Of a stretch of 64,000 bases of DNA, positions 1-10,730 are shown one piece after another. Source of the DNA: Lumnitzera littorea (taxonomy: Eukaryota > Streptophyta > Magnoliopsida > Myrtales > Combretaceae). Location of the stretch: contig JAMXBB010000004.1 in NCBI GenBank assembly GCA_024138015.1, positions 80,573,613-80,637,612 on the forward strand, given 5' to 3'. Below the pieces are notes generated by a model that saw only the letters and a list, made by a program, of their open reading frames with translations, had not been told where the DNA came from and made no database searches. The first letter of the stretch is position 1; each line of letters starts with the position of its first letter. A program made the position numbers and the translations under genes.

Positions 1-1150
1 TGTTGGTAATCTCTATAATACAGATGTTTTTTTAGTACTCATAACTATCTTATATAAGCTTTATTTGGTATTTCCTTATGTTATCTTTAGCTTAGGGTTT
101 TATTATACCTAATTATTTAGATTATTAATTATTTTTCAAATATTTCTTAGTTTAGGCTAAATTTTGGTTCAGTTTCCAAACAGGTTTCTAAACTAAGTTC
201 TAATTTAGTTTCTAATTAAGGGTTATATAGGAACCCTAAAAACTTATTCCAAACCATAATATGAAATTAATTATATTATACCCAAGTATCTTAAATATCG
301 TATTTGGTCTCCAACAAGTATTCTAGTCCATAGGTATACCATAGACCTTAATTTAGTTATCAAATTTGCTCTAGATGTGAGAAATATTTACATTTTTCAT
401 ATAATTATATAAATTTATATTTCATATAAAATTTAATTTATATTGGTATTATTATAATATTATCAATTTTGACATAATATTTTATATTCATTAATTTCCT
501 ATATTTATATATTATGTGTTATTACATAATTCACTCCTAAATTACTTATTTAACACTTCTAACACTACACATGTCAATCTTCATCATTCAATAACACATC
601 AAATGTCTAATTATATCCTAAATTATAATTTTACACCTAATTACCCAAAATTACAAAATTAACTTAAAATATACCATTTTACGTATTACATATATACTAC
701 ATAATACACCTAATAATTACATCTAACAACCTAAATGCTACAAATATTATACTACATTAGAATTTAACATCCTAAAACACCTAATTATAAACTAAATCTA
801 TAATTACCCATTTATTTACTTAATTAACTCAAAATCACCCATTTTATATATTATTTTAAAGCCTAAAAATTATCTAAAAATTTTAAAAGTAGATTTTTGG
901 AAAATCTCTTCATAGCACTGTTTTAAATACTTTAACTAGCCTACATAAAATTTTTGAGCTCAATACCACACCCTTAAGGTCATTTATTTTTAAATTGAAA
1001 TAAATTCGAGTTTGTATGATTTTTTAAGCACAGTATATTTCTAAGCATAAATTCATTAGACTAAAATTTTTCTCTAAATTTACATGCATAAAAACCTTGT
1101 AATACCAAATTTCATAATTTTTCATAATTATTTAATATTTTTACTAAATA
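1..1150. other. AT-rich stretch, probably old LTR-derived sequence
   Basis: I see no coding sequence here. The stretch is very AT-rich. A TATA-like element (gttatatagg) near 225 lies in a context resembling the promoter/R boundary of plant LTRs, and a TGTAATACC string near 1099 resembles the start of Tekay-type LTRs. Neither is enough to name an element. The right edge is where recognisable gag homology of element C stops, so an insertion or deletion breakpoint lies near 1150. Confidence 0.35.
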
Positions 1151-3127
1151 AAGTAAAATCGGAGGGAAAATTAAACTCAACGATGTTGGTTGCTCCAGCC
1201 ACCAAGGTCTTGTTGTCCAACTTGACATCCCTTAGTGTCTTGAATAAGGCTTCTCGGTATGGGTCTAATGCCATCAACAGACTCATGAGGGATATTTGTG
1301 TCGAAGTTTTAGCGAGCTAGTCCATTATTTTATACTCATTAAACTTAATCATCTTAGTGAAGGCAGTTAATCCTTCTTCATGTTCAACTTGTTCGGTATT
1401 TGGCATTTCCAATACGCCCTTCTTTTTTAGGTTTTCCCTCGGATCATAGCTTCTATCGAAGCAAGTGATCCCTCTTATAATCAAGCCTGATTGCCCCTAG
1501 TTTATTGCCTAGTAGTTGAGGGAGGTAGCTTTATAATTTTCGAGTGCTACAGGTACGTAGAATGTATACCTTTAGTTTGTGGGACTTCTTTTTTATAGAA
1601 CCTATAAACCTTTGGTTCTTGGTTTCGACCGATCATGTTGATGGCAGATTCTAAGTGGTCAAATATCATATTGATGATAGGACCATGGTTTGGCAGTAAC
1701 TTGTTGTTGACGTTTGCGGTAGGAGCCTCCATAAAATCCAGTTGTACTATACCTTCATCAATCAAATCTTAGATTTTGTTTTTCAACCTCCAGCACGAAT
1801 CAGTTGAATGGCCTACTTGCCTTAAATGATATTGACATCTTGCATTAGGATCAAAGAACTTCGACCTATACCTTTTACTGGGAGCCTCATAATGGAGCAG
1901 ATTATCTCTTCTTAACTTCTCAAGCACTTAACTGAGTAGAATAGGTATTCTAGTGAACTATCTCGAGACTTTGCCAGCTTGTGGTTGGCTTCAGTACTAT
2001 GGTTGAGCTAGTAGGGGATTCATCCTAAAAGAAACTTGAGAGTTAGGTTTTGCATTTGAGTTGACCATGCTGATAGTAGCTTCTCTAGGCTTGTTGGTGG
2101 TGGGTTTAGTATAGGGTGGTCTTCTATCTACTGTTTCTTGCAGCTTGCTAAAGGAAACAGTACTCTCAATTCGATATCTCACTGCCATTATTTCTATAAA
2201 GCTAGAAGAGGCTTGTCTGATCAAGTAAGGAAAGTAAGGCTTCTTAAGAGTGTTAATGAAAGTTGTCGTCAACTCTTTTTCAATCACAGGGGTAGATACC
2301 CTTATAGCTAGGGACCTTCACCTTTGAGTATATTCTTTGAAGGATTCATTGTGCCTTTTCCTTAAGGCAACCAAATCCATCATTATTGGTGCTACTTTAA
2401 CATTAAATCTATATTACTCATAGAATGCTTTGGCCAACTTCTCCCATGTATTCACCTGATTTAAGTACAACTAGGCATACTAGGTTAAGGCAGGGCCTGT
2501 TAAGCTATCCTGAAAGGTCTAGACCATGAGTTGATCATACTATGCATACTTGCCCATCTTATGTACATACAGCCAGGTATGTAACTTGGGGCATCCAGTC
2601 CCATTGTATTTTTCAAAGTTAGGTACTTTGAATTTTTCTAGGAAGCTTCCATAATCACAAGTAGAGAAGTTTGTTATTCTAGCATGCTCAAATCCATCAT
2701 ACCCCTCGAGTGTTTTCATTTTTTCAGTAATTTGTTGAGTTAATCGCTCCTCGAGCTCCTTCAATCTGTCCTAGTTAGCTTTAAGCTTCGGGTTGACTAA
2801 GAATGAGTAAGTATTTGGCTCAAAGGTTAGGTTAGCCTTTGGAAATACCCCTTCAGTTTCAAAGGATTCAAAGCCCTGATTGCCTTTAGCTTAAGCTTCT
2901 TCTGTTTCAAGGGGTGAAGCCTCCGTATTCTTTCTATATCAGACTTTGGAGTGCTCTTTATTTAATGGGGCCATAGACCTAAGTCAAGAGATGCTATTAG
3001 CAAGAAAGCTCAGTTGATCTGCCATCTTTACCATTGTTCATTCTAATGATTGGAATCTCAACTCCGTAGAGTCAATAACCTCGGGGTTGTTGTTGCCATT
3101 ATTGTTGTTATTTCCTTTGTTGGCCAT
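1150..3127 (-). pseudogene. gag: gag remnant of element C, running towards protease
   Basis: The structural (capsid/nucleocapsid) gene of a Ty3/gypsy element. It starts at ATG 3127 with MANKGNNNNNGNNN, an Asn-rich leader. A coiled segment follows (about 2770-2690), then the retrotransposon-gag core with FEKYNGTGCPK (about 2590) and RQASSSFIE (about 2200), and a CX2HX5HX4C zinc knuckle (CQYHLRQVGHSTDSC, about 1840). The downstream part matches element B again (LIDEG, PNHGP, FTKMIK, SLMSLLMA), though below about 1550 the frame shifts. Many in-frame stops occur, mostly TAG. The product would package element RNA into virus-like particles. It is non-functional here. Homology to the B copy at 51090-52680 is clear block by block. 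Confidence 0.85.
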
Positions 3128-3389
3128 TCTGGTTTGAGAATGATTTTTGATGGGGCTTCTCTGCAAAGTTTGACGTTTGGGAGCTATCTTAGCGACCTGG
3201 GTAAAAACCACTTCTCAACAAGTTAGCATACGGATATTTTGAAAAAGAATGCAAATGAATGAAATGTAAGTGAATCATATGGATGAAAAGGAGAGGATCG
3301 ACAAATGATTAACAGAACAGCAAGTTATTTATTATTTTTGGATTCACGGAGTCTTATTACATGAAAGAAAGTAAAAGGTACAAATTCAT

Positions 3390-4895
3390 CTATACTAATT
3401 TTCTTTTTTTCTGTGGGTTAGATGACATTTTCTTCTTCTTTTGGTCATGCTTAGTTGCTTCTTCAAACTCTTGAATTTTCTTCTAGGCCATCTTCAACTG
3501 GTGTTCCAAGGCATGCGACCTTTGTCTAAATTCTCGGCATAGGTTTGCCCATTTGTCTTTCTCATCATGGAGGATCTCCATACGTACTTTCATTTGGTCC
3601 ATATAGGTTACCATTTCAGAGTTAGGGTGTACAGGGGAGGTTTAAAGGACTTCTAGTGCCCGATATTGCATTGTGCCTACATTATGAAGTCAATTGTATA
3701 AATACTCTTTGGTAACTCGATATTTGTCTACTTCTCCTATGAACTCACTCAGATCAATGTTTAGCCTCACAGTCCAAGTGTCCCACTAAGCTTTGATCTT
3801 GTAAATTTTGGATGCCTTTTCTATGGAGTGAAGCTCTTCAAGACATAGAGTGAATGGTTCCAATGAAGGTTTGTGAACTATGTCCTAGATCCCTCCAAAC
3901 TATCTTACTATGTTGCTTGGATAGTAGCTTGTACACTGACTCATCCCAATTAGTGGCATAGCATGGTAATTCTTACAAATCAGTATAACCCTAATGTAAT
4001 TGCTCTGCCTGGCAATCTATAGTATGTCTTCTACTCGGAAATCTCATAGAACCTCTATCTAGAGAAGGGTAAGGATATCTTTTGGTAATTTGATCTTATC
4101 GACGAAAGAATCAATAAGGTCAATCTTATTCACGAATGCCCCCTTATTAAATCCAACCTATAGCATTTGATGAGACTGACGAAGCACACCATTAATAGTG
4201 CTATGCTTGACTTGAGATCTTCATAGCACCTTTTCTTAAGGAAATTAAGATTCCTTATCTGCTTAGCAAGTAAGGTAGGAAATGTAAGACTTACCTTACC
4301 AAAATTGAGCCACTAACTCTATTACCCTAAAGTATATAAGAAGAGACCTACTTAGAAACAACATAGTAGTGAACACAGCTAGCACATAGGCCTTGATTCA
4401 GTTTTCTCTCCAATTCCTAAGAAACAACACTTGTTTATTGAAGCTGGGCTCATTTTGGAACCAGTGGACTAGATCCCATATCTTGATGGCATATTTATTG
4501 CAATTATCTAGGGCCTCATTTATCTCAATCTTATGGATCCCTAAGAATTTTGAAAAGATATATGTTAGGTCGAAGCTGAGTTCCGAGACATATATTTCAT
4601 CTAAAGGAAGAGCTTGGAGCAGTTGGGTGTACTCCTCTAAAGTTTGGTTGATTAGATGTGATCTAAATTGAAAAGCCACTTCTTTGAGCTCCCAAAAATG
4701 GACTAAGGCCCTTACTAGTGTGATGTTAACCTTCACTTTGGCTAGTGAGAGTATGGGTCTAATTTTGTTGGTAATGAACTGTTACTCTCTCGGGTTGAAG
4801 GTTTGAAACCACTGGCTGAGTATAGGCTTTAGGTTTATAGGTTTGTGGACATGAATCTCTTTGGCAAGAACCTTGGCATTGGATGAGCTAGCCAT
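3390..4895 (-). pseudogene. ORF1 of element C (DUF7745-like domain with C-terminal coiled coil)
   Basis: An extra ORF between the leader and gag, about 500 codons from ATG 4895 (MASSSNAKVL) to a TAG near 3390. The N-terminal half has an FWEL block and a TLEEYTQLL motif (about 4650). The plant retrotransposon-associated family I recall as DUF7745 carries a similar TPTIEEY block. The C-terminal part (about 3600-3400) is Lys/Glu-rich and probably coiled coil (FRQRSHALEHQLKMA), ending in a run of lysines. Relatives sit at the same place in A and B. Ogre-type elements are known for an extra ORF before gag whose role is unknown. The family name is from memory; the conserved position in three elements is seen directly. 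Confidence 0.7.
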
Positions 4896-5456
4896 TTCTG
4901 AAACATTATAAAGAAAGCATAAATTACAAAGGAAAGACTAATTACAAGAAGAGAAAATATACAAGACCTCCTATGTACATCAATTCTAGGAAGAATATAG
5001 GGAAAAACTCTAGATCTTTGTCATTTTTTTCTTTTTTATGTGACATTGCCGCTTTGTTAGTTATTTGTTGACCCCATGAAATGTAATGCAACAAAGGTGG
5101 GTTCTAATGGTCCTTAAACTCTTTGACCTTACACGTTTACGAAGAAACGGTTCCTTGGTCACATTGAAGTTTAAGGGGGGTAGCTTAATCGGCCTCGAAT
5201 AATGGTTGCCCTGCTACGCTCGAGACTTTACACAATGACTCCCCGTTTTAAGGTCTTAGGATGGCTATGGTTCAACTGTATCTATCATGCATTTATGATG
5301 CAGCAAAATAAATCCTTCCCCTAAAAAATGCATAAAACTAAACCTATAAATGATATTAGTACAATTTATAATAGAAAACGAGTAAATAAATTGCATTTAA
5401 GGTGATTTTAGAGATTAATTTTAATTTTGGAAAATCGAATGGCTAACCCTCTTGAC
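4896..5456 (-). other. 5' untranslated leader of element C
   Basis: This lies between the primer binding site and the ORF1 start codon of C. No coding potential is visible. In the element sense it would be the transcribed leader, the usual place for packaging and dimerisation signals, none of which I can identify by sequence. A relatively GC-rich patch at 5150-5270 contrasts with the AT-rich surroundings. Confidence 0.6.
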
Positions 5457-5475
5457 GTCCTTAATGGAGTTGCTA
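5457..5475 (-). other. Primer binding site of element C (tRNA-Arg-like, degraded)
   Basis: On the minus strand this reads TAGCAACTCCATTAAGGAC, six bases inside the LTR end. It resembles the TGGCGACTCC...GGGGAC type site that I associate with tRNA-Arg priming in Ogre/Tat elements, and every visible difference is a G-to-A or C-to-T transition. The same module sits six bases inside the LTR of element A, which supports the call. Confidence 0.65.
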
Positions 5476-5950
5476 AGCTGTTGAGCCTGATTTTTCACCC
5501 TCCGAGTTCTCTTTATAAAATTAGGTCTTCTCTAAGCCGACCAATATTAAACCCTTACTCGTTTAATACTAGTCCTCGATTAAGGTTTAAAGAAAACCAT
5601 TTTTCAACTTGAAAAGATTTGGAGTCGCCACTTGACTAGAGTCGGGAAAAGAGGTTAAGTTATAACTAATTGGGTGTATTAGTTACAACTTAGCTACTAG
5701 TTTATCGATTTAAAAAAGAAAAAAAACAAGTTATAAAACGGCTTTTTGAAAACCAGAGAATCTGGATCCGAGGGTTAGGACTTTTAAACCCTTGCAGATA
5801 CTATTGATTTTCCAAAATTAACTTCAATCTTTAAAAAAATCACCTTTTTATTTTATAAAACTCAATTTAACTATTGTAATTTGACAAATGAAATAATCTA
5901 AACTAAGAAAGGAAAATTAGGTTTTCTTCATTTTTATCGTCGTCCTGTAG

Positions 5951-5998
5951 GTACCTACGTACCCGTTATTCAGAATCGGACGTACATAGTTCCTTTTT
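5951..5998 (-). promoter_or_regulatory. Conserved LTR module (GGGTACGTAGG-type), element C copy
   Basis: About 50 bases lying roughly 470-500 bp before the 3' end of the LTR in the element sense. The core on this strand reads as a degraded GAACTATGT...GGGTACGTAGGTACC. Versions occur at the same distance from the LTR end in A (15564-15610, 28137-28188) and B (49461-49500, 60536-60590). Its role is unknown; an RNA 3'-processing or structural element would fit the position. Confidence 0.55.
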
Positions 5999-6139
5999 TG
6001 TAAAAATTTAGTGGATTGGTTTTGTTTTAATTTGAAAACAATTGAGTTTATATTTTATTTAGTTTTGATTTGTTGAAGAAAATTCCTAAAAACGTCCTAA
6101 TCGATTTTTTAATTTTTGAAAACTCTAAAATGGTCTTAA

Positions 6140-6640
6140 TTTGAAAAGAGGTCTATTTATTTTTATTTATTTGTAGAAAATTAATTTTTCTATGTGACAA
6201 AAAGAAATAATAATCTTTTTATTTACTTCTTTATTTTTATTTTTTATTTATTTTATTTTATCACTTAATTTATTTATCACTTATCACTTATTACTTATTA
6301 TATCTTACTTACTTAAACTAATAAAATAAAATCAAATTACTCTTTTTTTCTCTTTTTCCTTTTTTTTTCTTTTTTATTTATTTTCTCTTTATCCTATTTT
6401 GTCACCTAATCTATTTATTACTTATTATATATTATTAAAAAAAATTACGTTATTCTTCTTTTCTTTTGTCTTCTTTTTTCTTCCATTTTTTTTTCTTTGT
6501 CTTTTTCTTTTCTTCCCTTTTTTATTTGATAACATTTACATAAATAGGTAAAATAAAATAAATAAATAAATAAACAAAATAAAACAACAAAACAAAAAAA
6601 AAAGAAAAAGAAAAGAAAAAATAAGCTTTGGGTAGATTTG
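6140..6640. repeat. Low-complexity A/T tracts inside LTR C
   Basis: Mixed short-period runs: TTTAT/TTTTA repeats, a cttatcactta-type run around 6260-6310, and purine-rich AAATAAAT and AAAAGAAAAAG runs at 6545-6625. Equivalent tracts occur in the B LTRs near 49130-49240 and 60180-60300, so this is an inherited part of the LTR and not a new microsatellite. Confidence 0.8.
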
Positions 6641-7587
6641 GACACGCAGGTCAGACCTAGGTAGGTCGGATCGAGTCATCAGGTCGAGTTCAAGTTGTTG
6701 CATGAATTCAAGTCAGGTTGTCTTCAACCCCTCTTCAATAACAGTAACAAGACGCGCTTCAAGCTGATTCGTACGCTAAATTAAGTAGGGAAAGACGTTT
6801 TCATGGGTTTTTTATTAGGTTTGGTGGTATTTGTTCGATGCCGTGGTTAATGGAGCTCGTTTGGGTAGTTTTAGAAGTAGCAGTCAGGCACGAATGGAGT
6901 ATTAGCTTAGGGATTTAAGAGTATGGGGAGAGTGGCTGTGATGTTAGTTTGGGTCAAAGGACACTGAGGGTGGTGGTTCGAGGAGAGAGAGAGGGGCGAC
7001 AGTCAAGGTTTGATAATAGCTAACTTGATGAAGCTGCTAGGGGTCATGGCAAGGGTCAAAAGCAACTAAGTTGGGGAGCTTAAGCCATGGGTAGTCTTCC
7101 TAGAGTGGTGGTTCAGCTTAGGTTGGAGTGAAGAGAGAGAATCGAAGAGAGAGAGAGTAGGTTAGAGAGAGAAAGTGATTATGGGGAGAGAAAGGGGTTA
7201 TATCGAGTGATTTTGCTGGTTATGTGTGCTCATTGACATCCTTAAGCCCCTATTCATACTTAAATTTCAACCCAGCAACAAAGGAAAGCTCGGATCGAAG
7301 TTAATGGGAATGGACAAATTTTTAATTTTTTCCTAATCTTTGAAGCTCAATTTGAATGCGTAATTGACTAAACTTAGATGCATTTTCTGTACTGATTCAT
7401 AGTAAGCTATGTCTAGTTTGCAATTTCGCCATTGATTTGGTGAAATTGCAATAAGAAAGAGTCAAAAAATCGTGCTAAAGTAGGCGATCCAAAGAGGAAA
7501 GTGTTGGAAATCGGGGGAAAATGAAGGAAGGAGAGGGAAAGAGAGAAAAATGAAGGGAAAATGAAAGAAGGGAAGGGAAAAGTGGGT

Positions 7588-7760
7588 TGACGTGGTGCCA
7601 CGTTAGCCGTGCTAGCCAACCCCGGCATGCCATGTATCATTCGTGACACGTAGCAGTTAACGTAGCATGCCATGTGGCACCACATCAACAGGGCCATCAA
7701 ATTCGAGGATATCACGTGTCCGGACACATAGTGCAATCAAATCTTAACACGTGGTAGTCC
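7588..7760 (-). promoter_or_regulatory. Cluster of ACGTG (G-box/ABRE-like) cores in U3 of LTR C
   Basis: Several ACGTG or CACGT cores lie within about 170 bp, including gacgtggtgccacgt (about 7590), gacacgtag (about 7643), the palindrome cacgtgtccggacac (about 7713) and aacacgtgg (about 7747). The position is upstream of the presumed transcription start in the LTR. B LTRs retain a thinner version. G-box and ABRE cores bind plant bZIP and bHLH factors; binding here is inference. Confidence 0.45.
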
Positions 7761-7804
7761 CTGATGTGATTGAAAACCAAAAAATAAGAAAAAGGCCTCC
7801 CTGC

Positions 7805-7884
7805 CTTTGCTAAGTTTCGAACCTAAGACCTTATGCTCAATGCTAGTACTATGTCCATATACTTAATCGTCAGGCAATTGGCCT
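7805..7884 (-). other. tRNA-like Pol III module (A box, B box, T-run) inside LTR C
   Basis: On the minus strand an A-box-like stretch (ATTGCCTGACGATTAAG, 7878-7862) is followed about 40 bases later by a near-consensus B box (AGGTTCGAAACTT, around 7820), then by a T-run (CCTTTTTC) about 30 bases on, in the order used by RNA polymerase III genes. It does not fold into a credible tRNA by eye. The B LTRs carry a degraded counterpart at the same place. Confidence 0.4.
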
Positions 7885-8282
7885 ATATCAGTTAACTTGA
7901 GCTAGATTTAAATGTAAGCTTAAGTTCAATGACCCAACTTCTAAATCTATATTAAAATAAAAAATCTACTCTAACAAAATGTTATTTTCTAAAATCTTTT
8001 ATTTTTTTCTCAATTTTGTTGCTTTTCTAAATTTTTTATGTACTTTTCCGAATTTTTCCATGTTTTTTTATTTTTATTATTATTTTTTTCTAAATTTCTT
8101 ATCTTTTGCATTCTTTCCTATTTTTTCTAAATTTTCCTAAAACTCCTATTTTTCTAAATTTCTTCATTTTTTGGAGTTTTTCTTTAATTTTCCATTTTTT
8201 GAACTTTTCTAATTTAGAACCCTATAACCTAAACTGAAAAATAAAGGAAGGGGGTGGGGGGGTCAAAAATTAGGTGTCTATA

Positions 8283-8287
8283 ATGCC
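8283..8287 (+). repeat. Candidate target-site duplication flanking element C (one side)
   Basis: The five bases ATGCC directly follow the LTR end of C. The other copy would be beyond the left edge of the window, so this cannot be confirmed here. Confidence 0.4.
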
Positions 8288-10076
8288 TTAGCATCCTTTT
8301 GTCATTACTTCATAAAAAATTTTAGTGCCATCACAGCCCTATTGACCGAACTATTTAAGAAGAACATTTAGTTTTAATGCGGAGAGAAGGAGTAGAGGAG
8401 TTTTGAGGAGGTGAAAGAGAAATTCACTACTGGCATTATCTTAACTCTCTCAAGCTTTGACAAAGTGTTTGAAGTGAAGTGTGATGCATCCCGCTTAGGT
8501 GTAGGAGCCATGCTAATGTAAGAAGGTTGATCTATTGCTTACTTCAATGAAAAGTGCTAGGAAGCTACACTCAACTATTCTATATATGATAAGGAGTTTT
8601 ACTCCTTGATCCAAGCTCTAACAGTTTGGCAACAATATTTATTGCCTAGAGAATTCGTGATCTACAGTAACCATAAATCATTAAGGTATTTGAAGTGCTA
8701 ACCTAAGAGGCAAGCGAAGTGGGTAGAATTCATAGAGGGGTTTTCTTACGTCATTAAGGATAAGAATGGCAAGAACAATGCAGTAGATGATGTTTTATCA
8801 AGACAACATTCCCTTTTAACTAAACTTCAAACCAAACTTCTTTAATTTTCTATAATCAAAAGTCTTTATGCCGAGGATCTACACTTTAGACCAATTTATG
8901 CTCGATGCCATAATGACCAAGCTATTGATGACTATTACAAGGAAGATAGATACTTGCTTAAGAAAGGAAAGTTGTGTATCTTGACTTGTTCTACAAGAGA
9001 GTTGTTGGTGCACAAGCTACATGGAAGAGGACTATCTAGTCATTTCGAAAAGGCCTAAACATTTGAAGGACTTAGCTTAAGGTTCTTTTATCCTAGAACT
9101 ATGAAGGACATGTAGTTAGTACTAAAGAGATGTGTGGCTTGCCAGAGCAAAAAGCTAAGTTGAGCAAGCACCTTATATGCTGCTACCTATCCTGACTAAA
9201 CCATGGTCCAAGCTAAGTATAAACTTTGTGTTACGATTACCAAGGACATCTCGAAGGAAGGATTCCATCATGGTGGTTGTAGACTAATTTAGTAAGATGG
9301 CACACTTTTTACCTTATTAGTGAACTAATGATGCTTCGGCTATCTCTTTTCTCTCTTTACGGGAAGTAGTCAAGCTATATAGAGTATTGAGAACTATAGT
9401 GTCTAATCGAGACCCTAAGTTCTTAAGTCATTTTTAGAAGACCCTTTAGAAGTGATTGGGAACCAAGCTACTATTTAGTACATCCTACCACCCCTAAATA
9501 GATAGATAAACCGAAGTTGTTGATAAAACATTGGGAACCTTGATCAGAGTTACCATTGGTTGAAACCTAGCTAATTAGAGCATGTTCCTACCAATCACTA
9601 AGTTCTCTTACAATAGGACTACTCCTAATGTCACCAAGAAGTGACCTTTAAGGTCGCCTATGGGTACCATCTCGAGCTAGCACTTAACTTGATCACCTCA
9701 TCTAACCAACCTAGAGAACCTTAAGCTGTTGAACAATCTAAAACCATATGAGCCATGCATTAGAAAGTTGTAGATCACTTAACTCGAGCTACATCCACAC
9801 TTGAAAGAAAGAGCCGAGGACAAAGTCCTAGAAGATGTCAACCTGGAGATCTATTGTGGATTCATCTCAATAAGGATTGGGTTCCCCACCTTAAGAAGAG
9901 CAAGTTATCTCTATAGGTAGATGGACCATTCAAGGTGATCGAAGACATCAATATAAATGCTTATATAGTTGAATTGCTAGAAGAATATAGGGTCCTTAAC
10001 TACTTCAACATTGCCAATCTCTAACCTTATGTCCTCGAGGATGAGTTACTCAATATTGAGCTAGATTTTATCCTAA
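8283..10076 (+). pseudogene. pol: pol remnant of chromovirus-like element D (RT end, RNase H, integrase)
   Basis: A Ty3/gypsy polyprotein fragment in decayed frames. It opens at the RT thumb/connection (LASF-type start, TELFKK at about 8345). RNase H follows, with a CDASRLGVGAML block (about 8480), YDKEFYSLIQAL (about 8590) and the AKWVEFIEG...NAVDDVLSRQ end (about 8715-8805). The integrase has a zinc region ending in RCVACQSKK (about 9130), core pieces (FSKMAHF about 9285, NRDPKFLSHF about 9405) and the C-terminal domain (LVWIHLNKDW to GPFKVIEDIN, about 9850-9950). Many internal stops are TAG in place of Gln or Trp. The 5' part is missing because element C is inserted at 8282. Confidence 0.85.
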
Positions 10077-10506
10077 GGTAGCATTTGGTTGTAAAGATTG
10101 AACTGAACAAAGAGAACTAAATAAGATAAATATAAGAAGGACTAGACAGTAGAAACTTATTATACCATGTTTAGTTTACATAGTACTAGATACAAAATTT
10201 ATATTAAAAAATTAATCATTTATATTATAAAATAAATAATTTTTTCTAATATTTAATAAAAACCATATTAATTAACTTAATATTATAACATAGTGGGGTA
10301 TTTTTGGAAATGCAAAATATTTTGTGCTTTTGTCCAATGAATTTCATTTTTGTAGCGTGGGTTAGATAGGATAAAATTTAGGCATTTTATTCAGTCCATT
10401 AGTTTAGTTTTTATTCAATTACTAAGAAAATTTACAAACTAAACATGAGATAAAAAATTTTGTCCAATCCAGTACTACGAAAATTGCACAACCAAACGCT
10501 ACTTAA
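10074..10506. repeat. 3-bp TAA target-site duplication around the MITE
   Basis: TAA at 10074-10076 and again at 10504-10506 directly bracket the inverted-repeat element. A 3-bp TWA duplication is the hallmark of PIF/Harbinger (Tourist-like) insertion. Confidence 0.65.
10077..10503. mobile_element. Tourist-like MITE nested in element D pol
   Basis: A 427-bp non-coding element. Its left end GGTAGCATTTGGTTGT and right end ACAACCAAACGCTACT form terminal inverted repeats with two mismatches. It splits the pol reading of D: coding text stops at 10076 and resumes at about 10507. A second, inner inverted repeat (10164-10180 against 10433-10448, catgtttagttt / aaactaaacatg) suggests a nested second MITE or a duplicated terminal repeat. 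No transposase is encoded. Confidence 0.7.
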
Positions 10507-10730
10507 ATTGCAAACAACTTAGAATGGATAAGGGGAATCAAGGACCGATCACTCAATCCCAAGTGCTTGGCTTAATCACCATGGTTCACCGAATAACTGA
10601 TAAGAAACTAACTTTAAAGGAGGAGTTATAGGCTAACCAAACATGTCTCATGGGCTCCCTTAACTTCAATTTCTTACAGTTGAAGAGAGAAGAAGATCGT
10701 GACACTACTGAGTAGAAAGATGCCCAAGGC
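10507..10730 (+). pseudogene. pol: C-terminal tail of element D pol
   Basis: Beyond the MITE the chromovirus pol resumes with a GPITQSQ stretch near 10540, the typical GPITRSRA-type tail that follows the integrase C-terminal domain in plant chromoviruses. A helical, charged segment follows (TDKKLTLKEEL, about 10595) and coding similarity ends near 10730. There are a frame change and several stops. Confidence 0.65.

Larger units (their letters stand above)
1150..8282 (-). mobile_element. Element C: Tat/Ogre-like Ty3/gypsy retrotransposon, 5' part only
   Basis: Reading right to left on the minus strand: 5' LTR (8282-5482), six-base gap, primer binding site (5475-5457), leader, ORF1 (4895-about 3390), then gag (3127-about 1150). 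Protease and pol are not visible: homology stops near 1150, by truncation or by an insertion with the rest outside the window. The LTR is about 2.8 kb and related to that of element B over its whole length on the opposite strand, so B and C belong to one family. The base pairs just outside the LTR read directly into the pol of relic D, so C inserted into D. Confidence 0.8.
5482..8282 (-). repeat. 5' LTR of element C (about 2.8 kb)
   Basis: On the plus strand it runs from TGAGCCTGATTTTT to GGTGTCTATA. In the element sense the start is a degraded TGTAGACACC, shared with elements A and B. It aligns with the reverse complement of the B LTRs, including the 3' terminal block with its repeated ctttaaac-type motifs and a conserved module at 5951-5998. 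Inside are long A/T homopolymer-rich tracts (6140-6640), GAGA-rich stretches (about 6980-7190), an ACGTG-rich block (7588-7760) and a tRNA-like segment (7805-7884). No second LTR of C is in the window. Confidence 0.8.

Noticed and set aside
6445..6645. A 66-codon open frame with long Phe runs
   Set aside because: It is a translation of A/T homopolymer tracts in LTR C. The same applies to the Phe-rich frame at 16885-17067 and the Lys/Phe frames at 15563-15757 and 28141-28401, which lie inside the LTRs of A.
7413..7736. A 107-codon minus-strand frame in LTR C
   Set aside because: Located in the U3 of the LTR. It is composed of the repeat-rich promoter area and has no homologue frame in LTR B.
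7805..7884. A genuine tRNA gene
   Set aside because: A and B boxes are present but I cannot draw an acceptor stem or anticodon arm, and counterparts in B are degraded.
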